64,000 nt of DNA. Origin: Candidatus Marimicrobium litorale. Its GTDB lineage: Bacteria; Pseudomonadota; Gammaproteobacteria; Pseudomonadales; Halieaceae. Shown here piece by piece: positions 55,880 to 64,000 of the stretch (positions are counted from its first letter, which is position 1; each line of letters opens with the position of its first letter). The position numbers were made by a program, and so were the translations under genes. Under the pieces are notes generated by a model. It saw only the letters and a list, made by a program, of their open reading frames with translations. It did not search any database and was not told where the DNA came from. Location of the stretch: positions 208,053 through 272,052 of the forward strand of contig NZ_SHNO01000002.1 of assembly GCF_026262645.1 (NCBI RefSeq), given 5' to 3'.

Positions 55880-56301
55880 TGCGATAACATGTGATTATGT
55901 ACCAGACTCCTTCCCTTAGAGATTGGTTGACTTTCACTACCTGCAACCCCGAGAATAGGGGCGTCTTGCAAATGGCAACGGCTAATGTCGAGTACCCTCG
56001 GCCGCTGGCTTACTGCGTTAATCCGATTATTTGACGCAGCTGTTTGGAAGTCCCGTATTCAATTCGTGCCGCATCGGCCGGATTGAGGGCCAGACACTGC
56101 GCTACCCCGCAGGGCGACCGATACACGGGCTGTTCGTGATCGTAATCCTAGATTGGGTGATTCCGGGCGGTGTATCGAGCTTGAAATGGGGTGGTGTAGC
56201 TTGGGAAATACCCGTTCCGGGTAGTTCTATAGCAATACCCACACACTGTTTTGGAATGTGCCGGCGAGGGTTACGCGCTGGACGTTTTGATTTGGAGAAT
56301 G
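55880..56301. other. 422-base intergenic region upstream of ilvI/ilvB
   Basis: No gene is seen. Small dyads are visible: CTGCGT/ACGCAG near 56012-56038 and TACCCG/CGGGTA near 56207-56223. No leader peptide rich in Leu, Val or Ile codons and no obvious attenuator stem with a T tract were found, so control of the ilv genes by attenuation is not supported by the sequence. Confidence 0.5.
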
Positions 56302-58050
56302 ATGGTGGAGTTGTTATCTGGCGGTGAAATGATCGCTCGCGCTCTGGAAGACGAAGGCGTCGAGTATATCTTCGGCTATCCCGGTGGCGCGGTTCTGCAT
56401 ATTTACGATGCGCTGTTCAAGGATTGTAAGGTGCCCCATGTGCTCGTGCGACACGAGCAGGCGGCTACCCACGCGGCGGATGGTTATACGCGCGCAACGG
56501 GGAAGCCGGGCGTGGTGTTGGTAACATCCGGACCAGGAGCAACCAACGCGATCACCGGGATTGCCACAGCTTATATGGACTCAACGCCCATGGTGGTTTT
56601 ATCCGGGCAGGTGCAGAGCCATCTGATTGGTGAAGACGCCTTTCAGGAGACGGACATGATCGGTATATCCCGTCCCATCGTGAAGCATAGCTTCATGGTA
56701 AGGCGCACGGAGGATCTGCCCGGGATTATCAAGAAAGCGTTTCACATCGCGGTCAGCGGTCGGCCGGGCCCTGTGGTCATCGACATTCCCAAAGACCTGA
56801 CCCGGCCCGATGAGAAATTCGAGTACGAGTATCCCAAGTCGGTCAAGATGCGCTCGTACTCGCCTGCACAGCGCGGCCATACCGGGCAGGTGAAGAAAGC
56901 GGCACGACTCCTGCTCGCCGCGAAGCGGCCGATTATTTACAGCGGCGGTGGCGTTATATTGGGGGAGAGCAGCGAGCTGTTGACGCGGCTGGCGAGGCAC
57001 CTCAACTTCCCGGTGACTAATACCCTGATGGGACTTGGCGCGTTTCCGGGGACCGATCCGCAGTTTCTTGGCATGCTCGGGATGCACGGTTTTTACGAAG
57101 CCAACATGGCCATGCACTACAGCGACTGTATTCTTGCCGTGGGCGCGCGCTTTGATGACCGCGTGACCAACACGGTGGAGAAGTTCTGCCCCGGTGCCAA
57201 GATAATTCATATCGATGTGGATCCTGCTTCTATTTCCAAGATTGTGATGGCCGATATTCCCATTGTGGGCCCGGTTCAGTCTGTATTAACGGAGCTCATC
57301 GCCCAGGTAGAAGCGCTGCAGGAGAAAGACGCCGACCTGCCGGATCAGTCAGCACTGGGCAAGTGGTGGCAGCAAATTGATGAATGGCGTAATGCGCATG
57401 GCTTGTTTCATGGACGCCGCTATGGAGACAGCGATGCGATTATGCCCCAGCAGGTGATCGAGAGCCTGTTTCGTGCAACCAACGGTGATGCCTACGTCAC
57501 CTCTGATGTTGGGCAGCACCAGATGTTTGCGGCGCAGTACTACCCCTTTGACAAGCCGCGTCGCTGGATCAATTCCGGCGGGCTGGGCACGATGGGGTTT
57601 GGACTTCCTGCTGCCATGGGCGCAAAGCTGGCATTTCCGGATGCCAATGTCGCCTGCGTGACCGGTGAGGGCAGCATCCAGATGAATATTCAGGAGTTAT
57701 CCACCTGTACCCAGTACAACCTGGGCGTGAAGATCATTAACCTGCGTAATAACTATCTGGGCATGGTTAAGCAGTGGCAGGACATGCAGTATGAGGGCCG
57801 CTATGCCATGAGTACCTATGAAGATTCCCTGCCCGACTTTGTAAAGCTGGCAGAGTCCTATGGCCACGTGGGTATGCAGGTAACCGCAATGGCCGACCTC
57901 GATGCCGCCATGGATGAAGCGTTTGCCATGAAGGATAAACTGGTGTTCCTCGATATATTTATTGACCCGAAGGAGCATGTGTATCCAATGCACGTTGCGC
58001 CGAACGGTTCGATGAAGGATATGTGGCTTAGCAAGAACGAGAGGACCTGA
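56302..58050 (+). CDS. ilvI: Acetolactate synthase large subunit
   Basis: About 582 residues. Starts ATG 56299, ATG 56302 and GTG 56305 are all possible; GGAG at 56294-56297 favours the later two. A frame extension to 56251 is not supported. It is a ThDP- and FAD-dependent enzyme that makes acetolactate for valine, leucine and isoleucine. The motif [20 protein letters not shown] with the catalytic Glu in [21 protein letters not shown] and the ThDP-binding [18 protein letters not shown]...[11 protein letters not shown] are complete. ilvH follows after one base. Confidence 0.95.
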   Translation: MVELLSGGEMIARALEDEGVEYIFGYPGGAVLHIYDALFKDCKVPHVLVRHEQAATHAADGYTRATGKPGVVLVTSGPGATNAITGIATAYMDSTPMVVLSGQVQSHLIGEDAFQETDMIGISRPIVKHSFMVRRTEDLPGIIKKAFHIAVSGRPGPVVIDIPKDLTRPDEKFEYEYPKSVKMRSYSPAQRGHTGQVKKAARLLLAAKRPIIYSGGGVILGESSELLTRLARHLNFPVTNTLMGLGAFPGTDPQFLGMLGMHGFYEANMAMHYSDCILAVGARFDDRVTNTVEKFCPGAKIIHIDVDPASISKIVMADIPIVGPVQSVLTELIAQVEALQEKDADLPDQSALGKWWQQIDEWRNAHGLFHGRRYGDSDAIMPQQVIESLFRATNGDAYVTSDVGQHQMFAAQYYPFDKPRRWINSGGLGTMGFGLPAAMGAKLAFPDANVACVTGEGSIQMNIQELSTCTQYNLGVKIINLRNNYLGMVKQWQDMQYEGRYAMSTYEDSLPDFVKLAESYGHVGMQVTAMADLDAAMDEAFAMKDKLVFLDIFIDPKEHVYPMHVAPNGSMKDMWLSKNERT

Positions 58051-58051
58051 C

Positions 58052-58543
58052 ATGCGACGGATTATTTCTATGCTGATGGAAAATGAGCCCGGAGCGCTGT
58101 CTCGTGTCGTTGGTCTTTTCTCCCAGCGTGGTTACAACATTGAGACCTTGAACGTGGCGCCCACGAACGATCCCACACTGTCGCGGCTCACCCTGACAAC
58201 GGCGGGTGACGATTTGCGAATAGAGCAGTTGACCAAGCAGCTCAATAAGCTTGTCGACGTCGTCAAGCTCGCTGACCTGACTGAAGGCGCTCATGTCGAA
58301 CGGGACCTCATGTTGATCAAGGTGCGGGCGGCGGGTGTGGCCCGAGAAGAGATTAAGCGCACCACGGATGTATTCCGGGGCCAGATCGTTGATGTCGGGC
58401 CCTCTATTTATACCATCCAGCTGACGGGCCCCAGTGACAAGCTGGATGCTTTTGTTGCGGCCATGCCAGACGGCGACGTGTTGGAAGTCGTGCGCTCTGG
58501 CGTTGCGGGCATTTCTCGCGGTGAGAAGGTGCTTTCGCTGTAA
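58052..58543 (+). CDS. ilvH: Acetolactate synthase small (regulatory) subunit
   Basis: 163 residues, the E. coli IlvH length. An ACT domain at the N-terminus (RRIISMLMENEPGALSRVVGLFSQRGYNIETLNVAPTNDPTLSRLTL) mediates valine feedback inhibition. The second half is the IlvH C-terminal domain (ERDLMLIKVRA...FRGQIVDVGPSIYTIQLTG). It starts one base after ilvI and is followed by a terminator shared with the convergent ilvC. Confidence 0.97.
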   Translation: MRRIISMLMENEPGALSRVVGLFSQRGYNIETLNVAPTNDPTLSRLTLTTAGDDLRIEQLTKQLNKLVDVVKLADLTEGAHVERDLMLIKVRAAGVAREEIKRTTDVFRGQIVDVGPSIYTIQLTGPSDKLDAFVAAMPDGDVLEVVRSGVAGISRGEKVLSL

Positions 58544-58568
58544 TCCGCGCTAGGTGATTGCGGCGCAA

Positions 58569-58597
58569 GAAAAAAGGGGCCTTTGGCCCCTTTTTTC
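58569..58597. terminator. Bidirectional intrinsic terminator between ilvH and ilvC
   Basis: A GGGGCC-TTT-GGCCCC hairpin has six or more A residues before it and six T residues after it, so it works in either direction. It lies 25 bases past ilvH and 17 bases past the convergent ilvC end. Confidence 0.93.
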
Positions 58598-58613
58598 CTA
58601 ACCGTGGCATCAA

Positions 58614-60086
58614 TCAGACAATTCGCTTCATTGCTGTCATATAGCCTCGCAGCTCCCTGCCGATGACTTCTACCGGGTGATTGCGGATAGCATCATTGAC
58701 TGCAATCAGCTCGACATTGTCGACGCCGGTGCCTACAGCCATGCCTTTACCGATTACGTCTGTATCGATCTTACTCATGAAGTCGGCCAGCAGCGGGCGG
58801 CAGGCATGGTCGAACAGGTAGCATCCGTATTCAGCCGTATCGGAGATAACGACGTTCATCTCGTAGAGCTTCTTGCGGGCAATGGTATTGGCGATGAGTG
58901 GCGTTTCATGGAGTGATTCGTAATAGGCCGACTCGTCCTTGATGCCCGCTTCCACCATCACTTCGAAGGCGAGCTCCACACCAGCTTTGCACATAGCGAC
59001 TAGTAGAATGCCATGGTCGTAATATTCCTGTTCGGCGATATCCGCCGTGGTATTGTCGGTTTTTTCAAATGCTGTGTCCTGGGTAGCCGCGCGCCAGCCG
59101 AGCAGGTTGGCATCGTCATTGGCCCAGTCTTCCATCATCGTCTGACTGAAGTGGCCAGACATAATGTCGTCCTGGTGCTTTTCGTACAGGGCACGCATTA
59201 TGTCTTTGAGTTCTTCCGACAGGTGATAGGCACGGATCTTGGCGGGGTTCGACAGACGGTCCATCATGTTGGTGATGCCGCCATGCTTCAAGCCCTCTGT
59301 GACGGTTTCCCAGCCATACTGGATAAGCTTGGATGCGTATCCCGGATCGATGTCGTTCTCAACCATCTTGTCGAAACAGAGGATGGCGCCAGTTTGCAGC
59401 ATGCCGCACAAGATGGTTTGCTCGCCCATCAGATCTGACTTCACCTCGGCAATGGGAGAAGACTCCAGTACGCCGGCGCGATCGCCGCCGGTGCCAGAGG
59501 CCAGTGCTTTAGCGATTTCCAGGCCTTCACCTTTGGGATCGTTCTCACGGTGCACCGCGATGAGTGTGGGTACGCCGAAACCGCGCTTGTATTCCTCGCG
59601 AACTTCGGTACCCGGACATTTCGGACACATCATTACAACGGTCAGGTCCTCGCGGATTTTCATACCCTCCTCGACGAGGTTGAAGCCATGAGCGTAGTCC
59701 AGACACGCCTCTTTCTTCATCAACGGCATAATGGCATTGACCACGCTGGTGTGCTGCTTATCCGGTGTCAGGTTGAGCACGACATCGGCAGTTGGGATGA
59801 GGGCTTCATAAGTGCCAACGGTAAAACCGTTTTCGGTAGCGTTCTTCCAGGATTGGCGCTTTTCAGTGATCGCGGCATCACGCAGGGCATAGGATACATC
59901 CAGGCCGCTGTCGCGCAGGTTTAGTCCCTGATTCAGCCCTTGCGCTCCACAGCCCACAATCACCAGTTTTTTGCCACGCAGGATATCGACGCCGTCAGCA
60001 AATTCGGTGCGGTGCATAAAGCGGCACTTGCCCAGCTCTTCCAGCTGCAGTCGCAGTGGCAGTCGGTTGAAGTAATTTTGTCCCAT
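58614..60086 (-). CDS. ilvC: Ketol-acid reductoisomerase, class II (long form)
   Basis: 490 residues from ATG 60086 (a frame extension to 60176 runs into the regulatory region). It converts acetolactate to dihydroxyisovalerate with Mg2+ and NADPH. The length matches the long E. coli form with a duplicated knotted domain. The nucleotide-binding loop [31 protein letters not shown], the LAPKC-like [17 protein letters not shown] block and a tandem C-terminal Glu-rich helix set are seen. It lies divergent from the activator gene ilvY. Confidence 0.97.
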   Translation of the reverse strand: MGQNYFNRLPLRLQLEELGKCRFMHRTEFADGVDILRGKKLVIVGCGAQGLNQGLNLRDSGLDVSYALRDAAITEKRQSWKNATENGFTVGTYEALIPTADVVLNLTPDKQHTSVVNAIMPLMKKEACLDYAHGFNLVEEGMKIREDLTVVMMCPKCPGTEVREEYKRGFGVPTLIAVHRENDPKGEGLEIAKALASGTGGDRAGVLESSPIAEVKSDLMGEQTILCGMLQTGAILCFDKMVENDIDPGYASKLIQYGWETVTEGLKHGGITNMMDRLSNPAKIRAYHLSEELKDIMRALYEKHQDDIMSGHFSQTMMEDWANDDANLLGWRAATQDTAFEKTDNTTADIAEQEYYDHGILLVAMCKAGVELAFEVMVEAGIKDESAYYESLHETPLIANTIARKKLYEMNVVISDTAEYGCYLFDHACRPLLADFMSKIDTDVIGKGMAVGTGVDNVELIAVNDAIRNHPVEVIGRELRGYMTAMKRIV

Positions 60087-60141
60087 GATCGTGGTCCTCG
60101 CGCATTGAATTCGGCGGCCAATGTACGGCAAATTCAAACTT

Positions 60142-60185
60142 GCGTAAAACGCTATATAGGTAATACTGTATTGCACTTAACGCAA
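60142..60185. promoter_or_regulatory. Candidate IlvY operators between ilvC and ilvY
   Basis: Two dyads lie in the 114-base divergent gap: GCGT-AAA-ACGC (60142-60152) and TTGC-N7-GCAA (60171-60185), the second containing the LysR-type T-N11-A core. In E. coli, IlvY binds two tandem operators in the same ilvC-ilvY gap to activate ilvC in response to acetolactate. The correspondence is inferred. Confidence 0.55.
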
Positions 60186-60200
60186 CATAGGTTGGATTTT

Positions 60201-61109
60201 TTGGATACCAGAGCCCTGTCAGTCTTTCTGTCTGTGGCAGAAACACTCAATTTCAGCCGCAGTAGTGAATTGCTGCATATGAGCGTATCGGCTGTGAGTC
60301 GAACGATACAGCGCCTCGAAGAGGAGCTGGGCCAGTCTTTGCTGGAGCGCGACAATCGTCGGGTGAGGCTGACCGGTGCAGGCCAGGAGTTCAGGACGTA
60401 TGCGCGTCATTCGCTGGACGAGTGGCAGCGCCTCAGGCGAAAACTCGGCAGTGACGAGGAGCTGGCCGGAGAGGTGAGCCTGTATTGCTCTGTAACTGCG
60501 ACCTACAGCGTGCTGGCACCGATACTCGAGACATTCAGAGCAACGCACCCGGCAGTAGAGATTAATATGCACACAGGTGATCAGGCAGACGGCATCGCCC
60601 GGGTGTTGGAAGGGAGGGATGATATTGCGGTTAGCGGCAGGCCGTCACAGTTGCCCCAGCGTTTGCGTTTTTTACCGTTGCTGGAGTCACCGCTGGTTTT
60701 CTGCGCGCCCTCTGCAGATTGCGCAGTGCGCGAGATGGTGCAAACAGTGGATGTCTCACGCGCCGATTTCGACTGGAAGCTGGTGCCTTTTATTGTGCCC
60801 GAGCGAGGGGTGACCAAGGACATGCTCGATACCTGGTTTAACAACCGCGGGGTGAGACCGCGCATTTATGCGCAGGTGGCCGGGCACGAGGCGATTGTCG
60901 CAATGGTAAGTCTGGGTCTTGGTGTGGGTATTGCACCGCGGCTAGTGATTGAGGCCAGTGGTATGGCAGACAGTATCAGCGTGATCGCCGCGCCGCGAGA
61001 CCTCGGTCCCCTGACGGTCGGCCTGTGCAGCCTGGGTCAGCGCCTTGCCAGCCCCCCGGTGAAATCACTGTGGGACGTGGCCGAGCAGACCTATCCCCGT
61101 GCGATTTGA
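60201..61109 (+). CDS. ilvY: LysR-type activator IlvY
   Basis: 302 residues from TTG 60201 (start LDTRALSVFLSVAETLNFSRSSELLHMSVSAVSRTIQRLEEELG; E. coli IlvY has 297). The frame is open upstream, but those residues overlap ilvC and its promoter. An HTH (residues about 15-60) precedes the inducer-binding domain. SLYCSVTATYSVLAPILETFRATHPAVEINMHTGDQADGI and AGHEAIVAMVSLGLGVGIAPRLVIE are close to E. coli IlvY. It senses acetolactate or acetohydroxybutyrate and activates the divergent ilvC. Confidence 0.92.
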   Translation: MDTRALSVFLSVAETLNFSRSSELLHMSVSAVSRTIQRLEEELGQSLLERDNRRVRLTGAGQEFRTYARHSLDEWQRLRRKLGSDEELAGEVSLYCSVTATYSVLAPILETFRATHPAVEINMHTGDQADGIARVLEGRDDIAVSGRPSQLPQRLRFLPLLESPLVFCAPSADCAVREMVQTVDVSRADFDWKLVPFIVPERGVTKDMLDTWFNNRGVRPRIYAQVAGHEAIVAMVSLGLGVGIAPRLVIEASGMADSISVIAAPRDLGPLTVGLCSLGQRLASPPVKSLWDVAEQTYPRAI

Positions 61110-61144
61110 TACTATAGGGCACCCTGACGAGAGGCACAGCGCTC

Positions 61145-62011
61145 ATGCAAGAAGAGCAAGATGAACCCGATACAGCAACGGCCGAGGCGCAGGCTGGTAA
61201 GCACAGCCAGACGACGGCAGCGGTTCCTCCGCGCCTGGATCTGCCTGTAGATGAGCACGAGGAAGAAATTTCCGAAGACGGTCACACGGTGCGCCAGCGG
61301 GGAATCTATATACTGCCCAACCTGTTTACCACCGCGGCATTGTTTGCGGGGTTTTATTCCATCATTGCCGCCATGCGCGGTGACTATGAGAATGCGGCGG
61401 TTGCTATTTTCTTTGCCATGGTGCTCGACGGACTGGATGGTCGAATTGCGCGTATGACCAATACGACGAGTAAGTTTGGCGAAGAGTATGACAGCCTGGC
61501 AGATATGGTCTCTTTTGGCGTCGCGCCAGCGCTGGTTGTGTTCAGTTGGGGGCTTGGCAATCTAGGTAAGTTTGGCTGGAGCGCAGCGTTTATTTATGTC
61601 GCCTGTGCGGCTTTGCGCTTGGCAAGGTTCAACACGCAGATAGATGCCGCAGACAAAAACTACTTCACTGGGCTGGCGAGTCCGGCCGCGGCGGGCATCA
61701 TCGCTAGTACCGTCTGGGTGTGTCACGATCTCGATTGGGTAGGCCAGACGGTGCCTTTCGAAGTGTCGGTGTTAGTGGGTGTGCTCACGGCTATCGTAGG
61801 TTTCCTGATGATCGCGAACTTTCGTTATTATAGTTTCAAGGACATCGATCTGCGCGCGCGGGTGCCTTTTGTTGCGATGATAGCGATGGTGTTGATTTTT
61901 GGGTTGATTACTCTGGACCCGCCAAGTATTTTTTTGGCTGGCTTCCTGGTGTATGCGCTTTCCGGGCCGGCTGCACAGGTCTTCGGGTTGCGCGGGCCGA
62001 AAAGCGACTGA
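61145..62011 (+). CDS. pssA: CDP-diacylglycerol-serine O-phosphatidyltransferase (type II)
   Basis: 288 residues. A hydrophilic N-terminal extension of about 55 residues precedes eight or so membrane helices. The CDP-alcohol phosphotransferase motif D98-G-x2-A-R-x8-G-x3-D116-x3-D120 is complete (DGRIARMTNTTSKFGEEYDSLAD), with FGVAPA after it. It makes phosphatidylserine, the precursor of phosphatidylethanolamine. This membrane form, unlike the E. coli soluble enzyme, is common in many gammaproteobacteria. The start is ATG 61145. Confidence 0.93.
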   Translation: MQEEQDEPDTATAEAQAGKHSQTTAAVPPRLDLPVDEHEEEISEDGHTVRQRGIYILPNLFTTAALFAGFYSIIAAMRGDYENAAVAIFFAMVLDGLDGRIARMTNTTSKFGEEYDSLADMVSFGVAPALVVFSWGLGNLGKFGWSAAFIYVACAALRLARFNTQIDAADKNYFTGLASPAAAGIIASTVWVCHDLDWVGQTVPFEVSVLVGVLTAIVGFLMIANFRYYSFKDIDLRARVPFVAMIAMVLIFGLITLDPPSIFLAGFLVYALSGPAAQVFGLRGPKSD

Positions 62012-62103
62012 TACCCTTCGCGTCGATTGGGTTTTCACAGGAACAAATATCCGTTTCAGCGTTCCAAGCAATGGCGAGTCCGGGAAACAAGGAGCAGGTC
62101 TTA

Positions 62104-63090
62104 ATGGCCAAGCGTTACTTCGTACCACCGATACCATCTTCTGAAATCACCAGCGAGGGTGCTTATCTCAATCGGCGGCAGTTCATGCGTGCTGCCGGTT
62201 TGACGGCGTCGACCTCGCTGATGGGTAGTTTATCGGCCACAGCGCATGGTGCGCCGACCGGAGGCGCGGAGCTTGAGTACAGTCAAGCGACAGACAACTC
62301 GCAAGGGTTTTACACCGCGGAGAAGCAGACACCTTTCGATGATGTCACCGCCTACTGCAATTTTTATGAGTTCGGTACCGACAAGGGAGATCCGGAACGC
62401 TACGCTCACAACATGACGGTCGACCCCTGGTCTATCGAGGTGACTGGTGCGGTCAGTAAACCGGGCAAGTTACATCTGGAAGACCTTCTAACAGGTTTTG
62501 AACTTGAGGAACGCGTGTACCGCTTGCGCTGTGTTGAGGCGTGGTCGATGGTTGTGCCTTGGGTCGGATTTTCGCTGGGAGACTTGCTCAAGCGTTTTGA
62601 GCCGACCGGGAAGGCCCGATTTGTCGCGTTTGAGACCCTGTATAAGCCGAGTGAAATGCGTGGCACGCGATCTTTTACCAGCACGATAGACTGGCCTTAC
62701 CGCGAGGGCCTGCGTATGGATGAAGCCATGCATCCACTGACGCTTATGGCGGTTGGCCTCTATGGTAAGACGCTGCCTAACCAGAATGGTGCTCCGGTCC
62801 GACTGGTTGTTCCCTGGAAATATGGCTTCAAGAGTATTAAATCTATTGTGCGCATTCATGTTCTGGAGCGGCAGCCGCAGACGACCTGGGAGATGATGCA
62901 GCCCAGCGAATACGGTTTTTATGCGAACGTAAATCCGCAGGTGAACCATCCTCGCTGGAGCCAGGCGACCGAGAGGCGCTTGCCGTCAACGTTGTTTAGG
63001 CCTAATCGCATTCCAACGCGGTTATTCAACGGCTACGAGGAGCAAGTTGCTGAACTTTATAAAGGGATGGATTTGTCACGCGATTACTGA
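62104..63090 (+). CDS. msrP: Periplasmic methionine sulfoxide reductase, catalytic subunit MsrP
   Basis: 328 residues from ATG 62104. A twin-arginine signal (NRRQFMRAAGLTAST, RR at 24-25) follows an N-terminal tail that ends in the family motif YFVPPIPSSEIT. It is a molybdenum-cofactor enzyme of the sulfite-oxidase fold that repairs oxidised Met in periplasmic proteins. The molybdenum-ligating Cys is C143 in YRLRCVEAWSMVVPW. VPWKYGFKSIKSI is typical. It is followed two bases later by its membrane partner msrQ. Confidence 0.95.
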   Translation: MAKRYFVPPIPSSEITSEGAYLNRRQFMRAAGLTASTSLMGSLSATAHGAPTGGAELEYSQATDNSQGFYTAEKQTPFDDVTAYCNFYEFGTDKGDPERYAHNMTVDPWSIEVTGAVSKPGKLHLEDLLTGFELEERVYRLRCVEAWSMVVPWVGFSLGDLLKRFEPTGKARFVAFETLYKPSEMRGTRSFTSTIDWPYREGLRMDEAMHPLTLMAVGLYGKTLPNQNGAPVRLVVPWKYGFKSIKSIVRIHVLERQPQTTWEMMQPSEYGFYANVNPQVNHPRWSQATERRLPSTLFRPNRIPTRLFNGYEEQVAELYKGMDLSRDY

Positions 63091-63092
63091 GT

Positions 63093-63692
63093 ATGGAGCG
63101 CCCGGTTCGAGCCAGTGTTTTTGTCCTTTGTGCCTTGCCTTTTGCCTGGTTGCTCTACGGAGCCGTCTATGGGGGGCTGGGGCCTGACCCGGGTGAAGCA
63201 CTGATGCATTCCACTGGCGAGTGGTCCCTGCGCATATTGGCCATGACCTTGTTAATGTCTCCCCTGCGGGTCTGGACGGGAAAGCCCTGGGTGATAAAGC
63301 TGCGCCGTATGTTGGGCTTGTACGCCTTCTTTTATGCCACGATACACTTTACGCTCTTTTTGCAATTCTATACGGGCTGGGCCGGTGCGGCGCTGCTGCA
63401 GGAACTGGTTGAGCGCCCCTACGTGTCTGCCGGGTTTGCTGCCTGGTGCATTATGCTGCCGCTGGCAATCACCTCGACCCGCGGCATGCGGCGCAGGCTG
63501 GGGCAGCGCTGGATCAAACTGCACAGGCAGATCTATGTTGCCGCGATTATCGCCTGTATCCATCTCCTGTGGCAGGCGCGATCTGATATCGGCGAGGCAC
63601 TGGCCTACCTTCTGGTGTTTGGCCTGCTGCTGGCATGGCGTTTCAGACGTGCGCTAAAGGCGAATTCAAGATTGAAACCGGGCAAGGTTTAA
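63093..63692 (+). CDS. msrQ: Heme-binding membrane subunit MsrQ
   Basis: 199 residues with about six membrane helices of the ferric reductase-like family. MsrQ receives electrons from the quinone pool or a flavin reductase and passes them to MsrP through b-type haem. Conserved elements: PLRVWTGKPWVIKLRRMLGLYAFFYATIHFTLFL with the first His, and WIKLHRQIYVAAIIACIHLLWQARSD with later His residues. The start ATG is two bases after msrP, so the two are co-translated. Confidence 0.95.
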   Translation: MERPVRASVFVLCALPFAWLLYGAVYGGLGPDPGEALMHSTGEWSLRILAMTLLMSPLRVWTGKPWVIKLRRMLGLYAFFYATIHFTLFLQFYTGWAGAALLQELVERPYVSAGFAAWCIMLPLAITSTRGMRRRLGQRWIKLHRQIYVAAIIACIHLLWQARSDIGEALAYLLVFGLLLAWRFRRALKANSRLKPGKV

Positions 63693-63788
63693 GCGGTGAA
63701 GTTGTATGAAGTTTGTACAACCGGTTACTGCAATTTATGCACTCCTAACGGCTCTGTGGAAAAGCAGGTAATTTTTCAGCTAAAGGTC
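63693..63788. other. AT-rich upstream region of the rRNA promoter
   Basis: No gene or terminator is seen. The run GTAATTTTTCAGCTAAAG (about 63769-63786) is A+T-rich and lies just before the -35 box, as an UP element would. Confidence 0.5.
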
Positions 63789-63816
63789 TTGCAGGGGCGA
63801 GGTTGATGCGTATAAT
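63789..63816 (+). promoter_or_regulatory. rRNA operon promoter
   Basis: A -35 box TTGCAG (63789-63794) and a perfect -10 box TATAAT (63811-63816) are separated by 16 bases. The GC-rich discriminator GCGCTCC after the -10 is a sign of stringent control. It is preceded by an AT-rich stretch and followed by rRNA leader sequence. Confidence 0.85.
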
Positions 63817-63825
63817 GCGCTCCTC

Positions 63826-63852
63826 GGTCAGGGCACCCCTGGTCGTTTTTTT
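63826..63852 (+). terminator. Terminator-like hairpin in the rRNA leader
   Basis: GGTCAGGG / CCCTGGTC (63826-63833 with 63837-63844, two G-U pairs) with a 3-base loop is followed by a run of seven T residues. It lies only a few bases past the predicted transcription start. It looks like an intrinsic terminator, but the rRNA boxA that would help polymerase read through is further downstream. Confidence 0.6.
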
Positions 63853-64000
63853 GTGTCCCGGCGACTCAAAAGCTGTTTAAAAACTTGATGAAGACAGATG
63901 TGTGGGCACTTGTTGGGATGGTTGTCACGACCATTCAGATACAACAAGTGACTCATTGATTCTTTTGAACATTGATTTCGAAATTGTATCTGAGCCCTTG
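63853..64000 (+). ncRNA. Leader of a 16S rRNA operon with boxA
   Basis: GCTGTTTAAAAA (63872-63883) is a boxA-like sequence, followed by AGACAGATGTGTGGGCACTTG (63891-63911), nearly the same as the E. coli rrn leader AGACAATCTGTGTGGGCACTCG. The rest resembles an rRNA precursor leader that would form RNase III processing stems. The 16S gene itself would begin shortly beyond the window edge; no 16S sequence (AGAGTTTGATC) is reached. Confidence 0.88.

Overview
The window looks like a chromosomal stretch from a marine gammaproteobacterium, most plausibly of the Halieaceae (OM60/NOR5) or a close relative. This assignment is inferred from protein similarity recalled from memory and from gene order, not from a database search. 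All recognisable core genes are of gammaproteobacterial type. The block murJ-ribF-ileS-lspA-fkpB-ispH-minor pilins-pilR-pilS...bamD-rluD-pgeF-clpB follows the order of the Pseudomonas aeruginosa PA4542-PA4562 region. The window ends in a typical gammaproteobacterial 16S rRNA leader. No phage, insertion sequence, CRISPR array or tRNA gene was recognised.

Layout. 1-7380: mixed metabolic and housekeeping genes (two histidine phosphatases, TesB thioesterase with a double-TetR regulator, MATE pump, Tag glycosylase, enoyl-CoA hydratase, a degenerate ApbE-like protein). 7526-15812: a signalling and glycosylation segment with a membrane histidine kinase, a 1513-residue hybrid kinase with a beta-propeller sensor, divergent tandem GT2 glycosyltransferases, and an alkyltransferase-like DNA repair protein. 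15946-18650: fxsA and groES-groEL with a perfect CIRCE operator. 18731-25017: PuuD-like membrane protein, coiled-coil protein, class I fumarase, exonuclease I, PyrB and NudF. 25042-32425: murJ, ribF, ileS, lspA, fkpB and ispH, tightly packed and often overlapping.

32604-55210 is dominated by type IV pilus genes. A first minor-pilin cluster (fimU/pilV/pilW/pilX/pilE-like) sits at the canonical place between ispH and pilRS but has no pilY1. After nadE, bamD, rluD, pgeF and clpB (the last with a clear sigma-32 promoter) comes a second, less GC-rich cluster (fimU/pilV/pilW/pilX/pilY1/pilE-like). Its PilY1 carries three repeated beta-sandwich-like modules inserted inside the von Willebrand A domain, which I consider the most unusual protein in the window. 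An 856-base non-coding stretch with a candidate sigma-54 promoter precedes this cluster.

56302-61109 holds the branched-chain amino acid genes ilvI/ilvB-ilvH, with convergent ilvC and divergent ilvY; candidate IlvY operators lie between ilvC and ilvY. pssA, msrP-msrQ and then the promoter, leader hairpin and boxA of an rRNA operon close the window. Points that deserve a second look include a likely ATC start codon at 781, split heat-shock control (CIRCE for groESL, sigma-32 for clpB), the ApbE-like protein lacking key residues, and the terminator-like hairpin in the rRNA leader.
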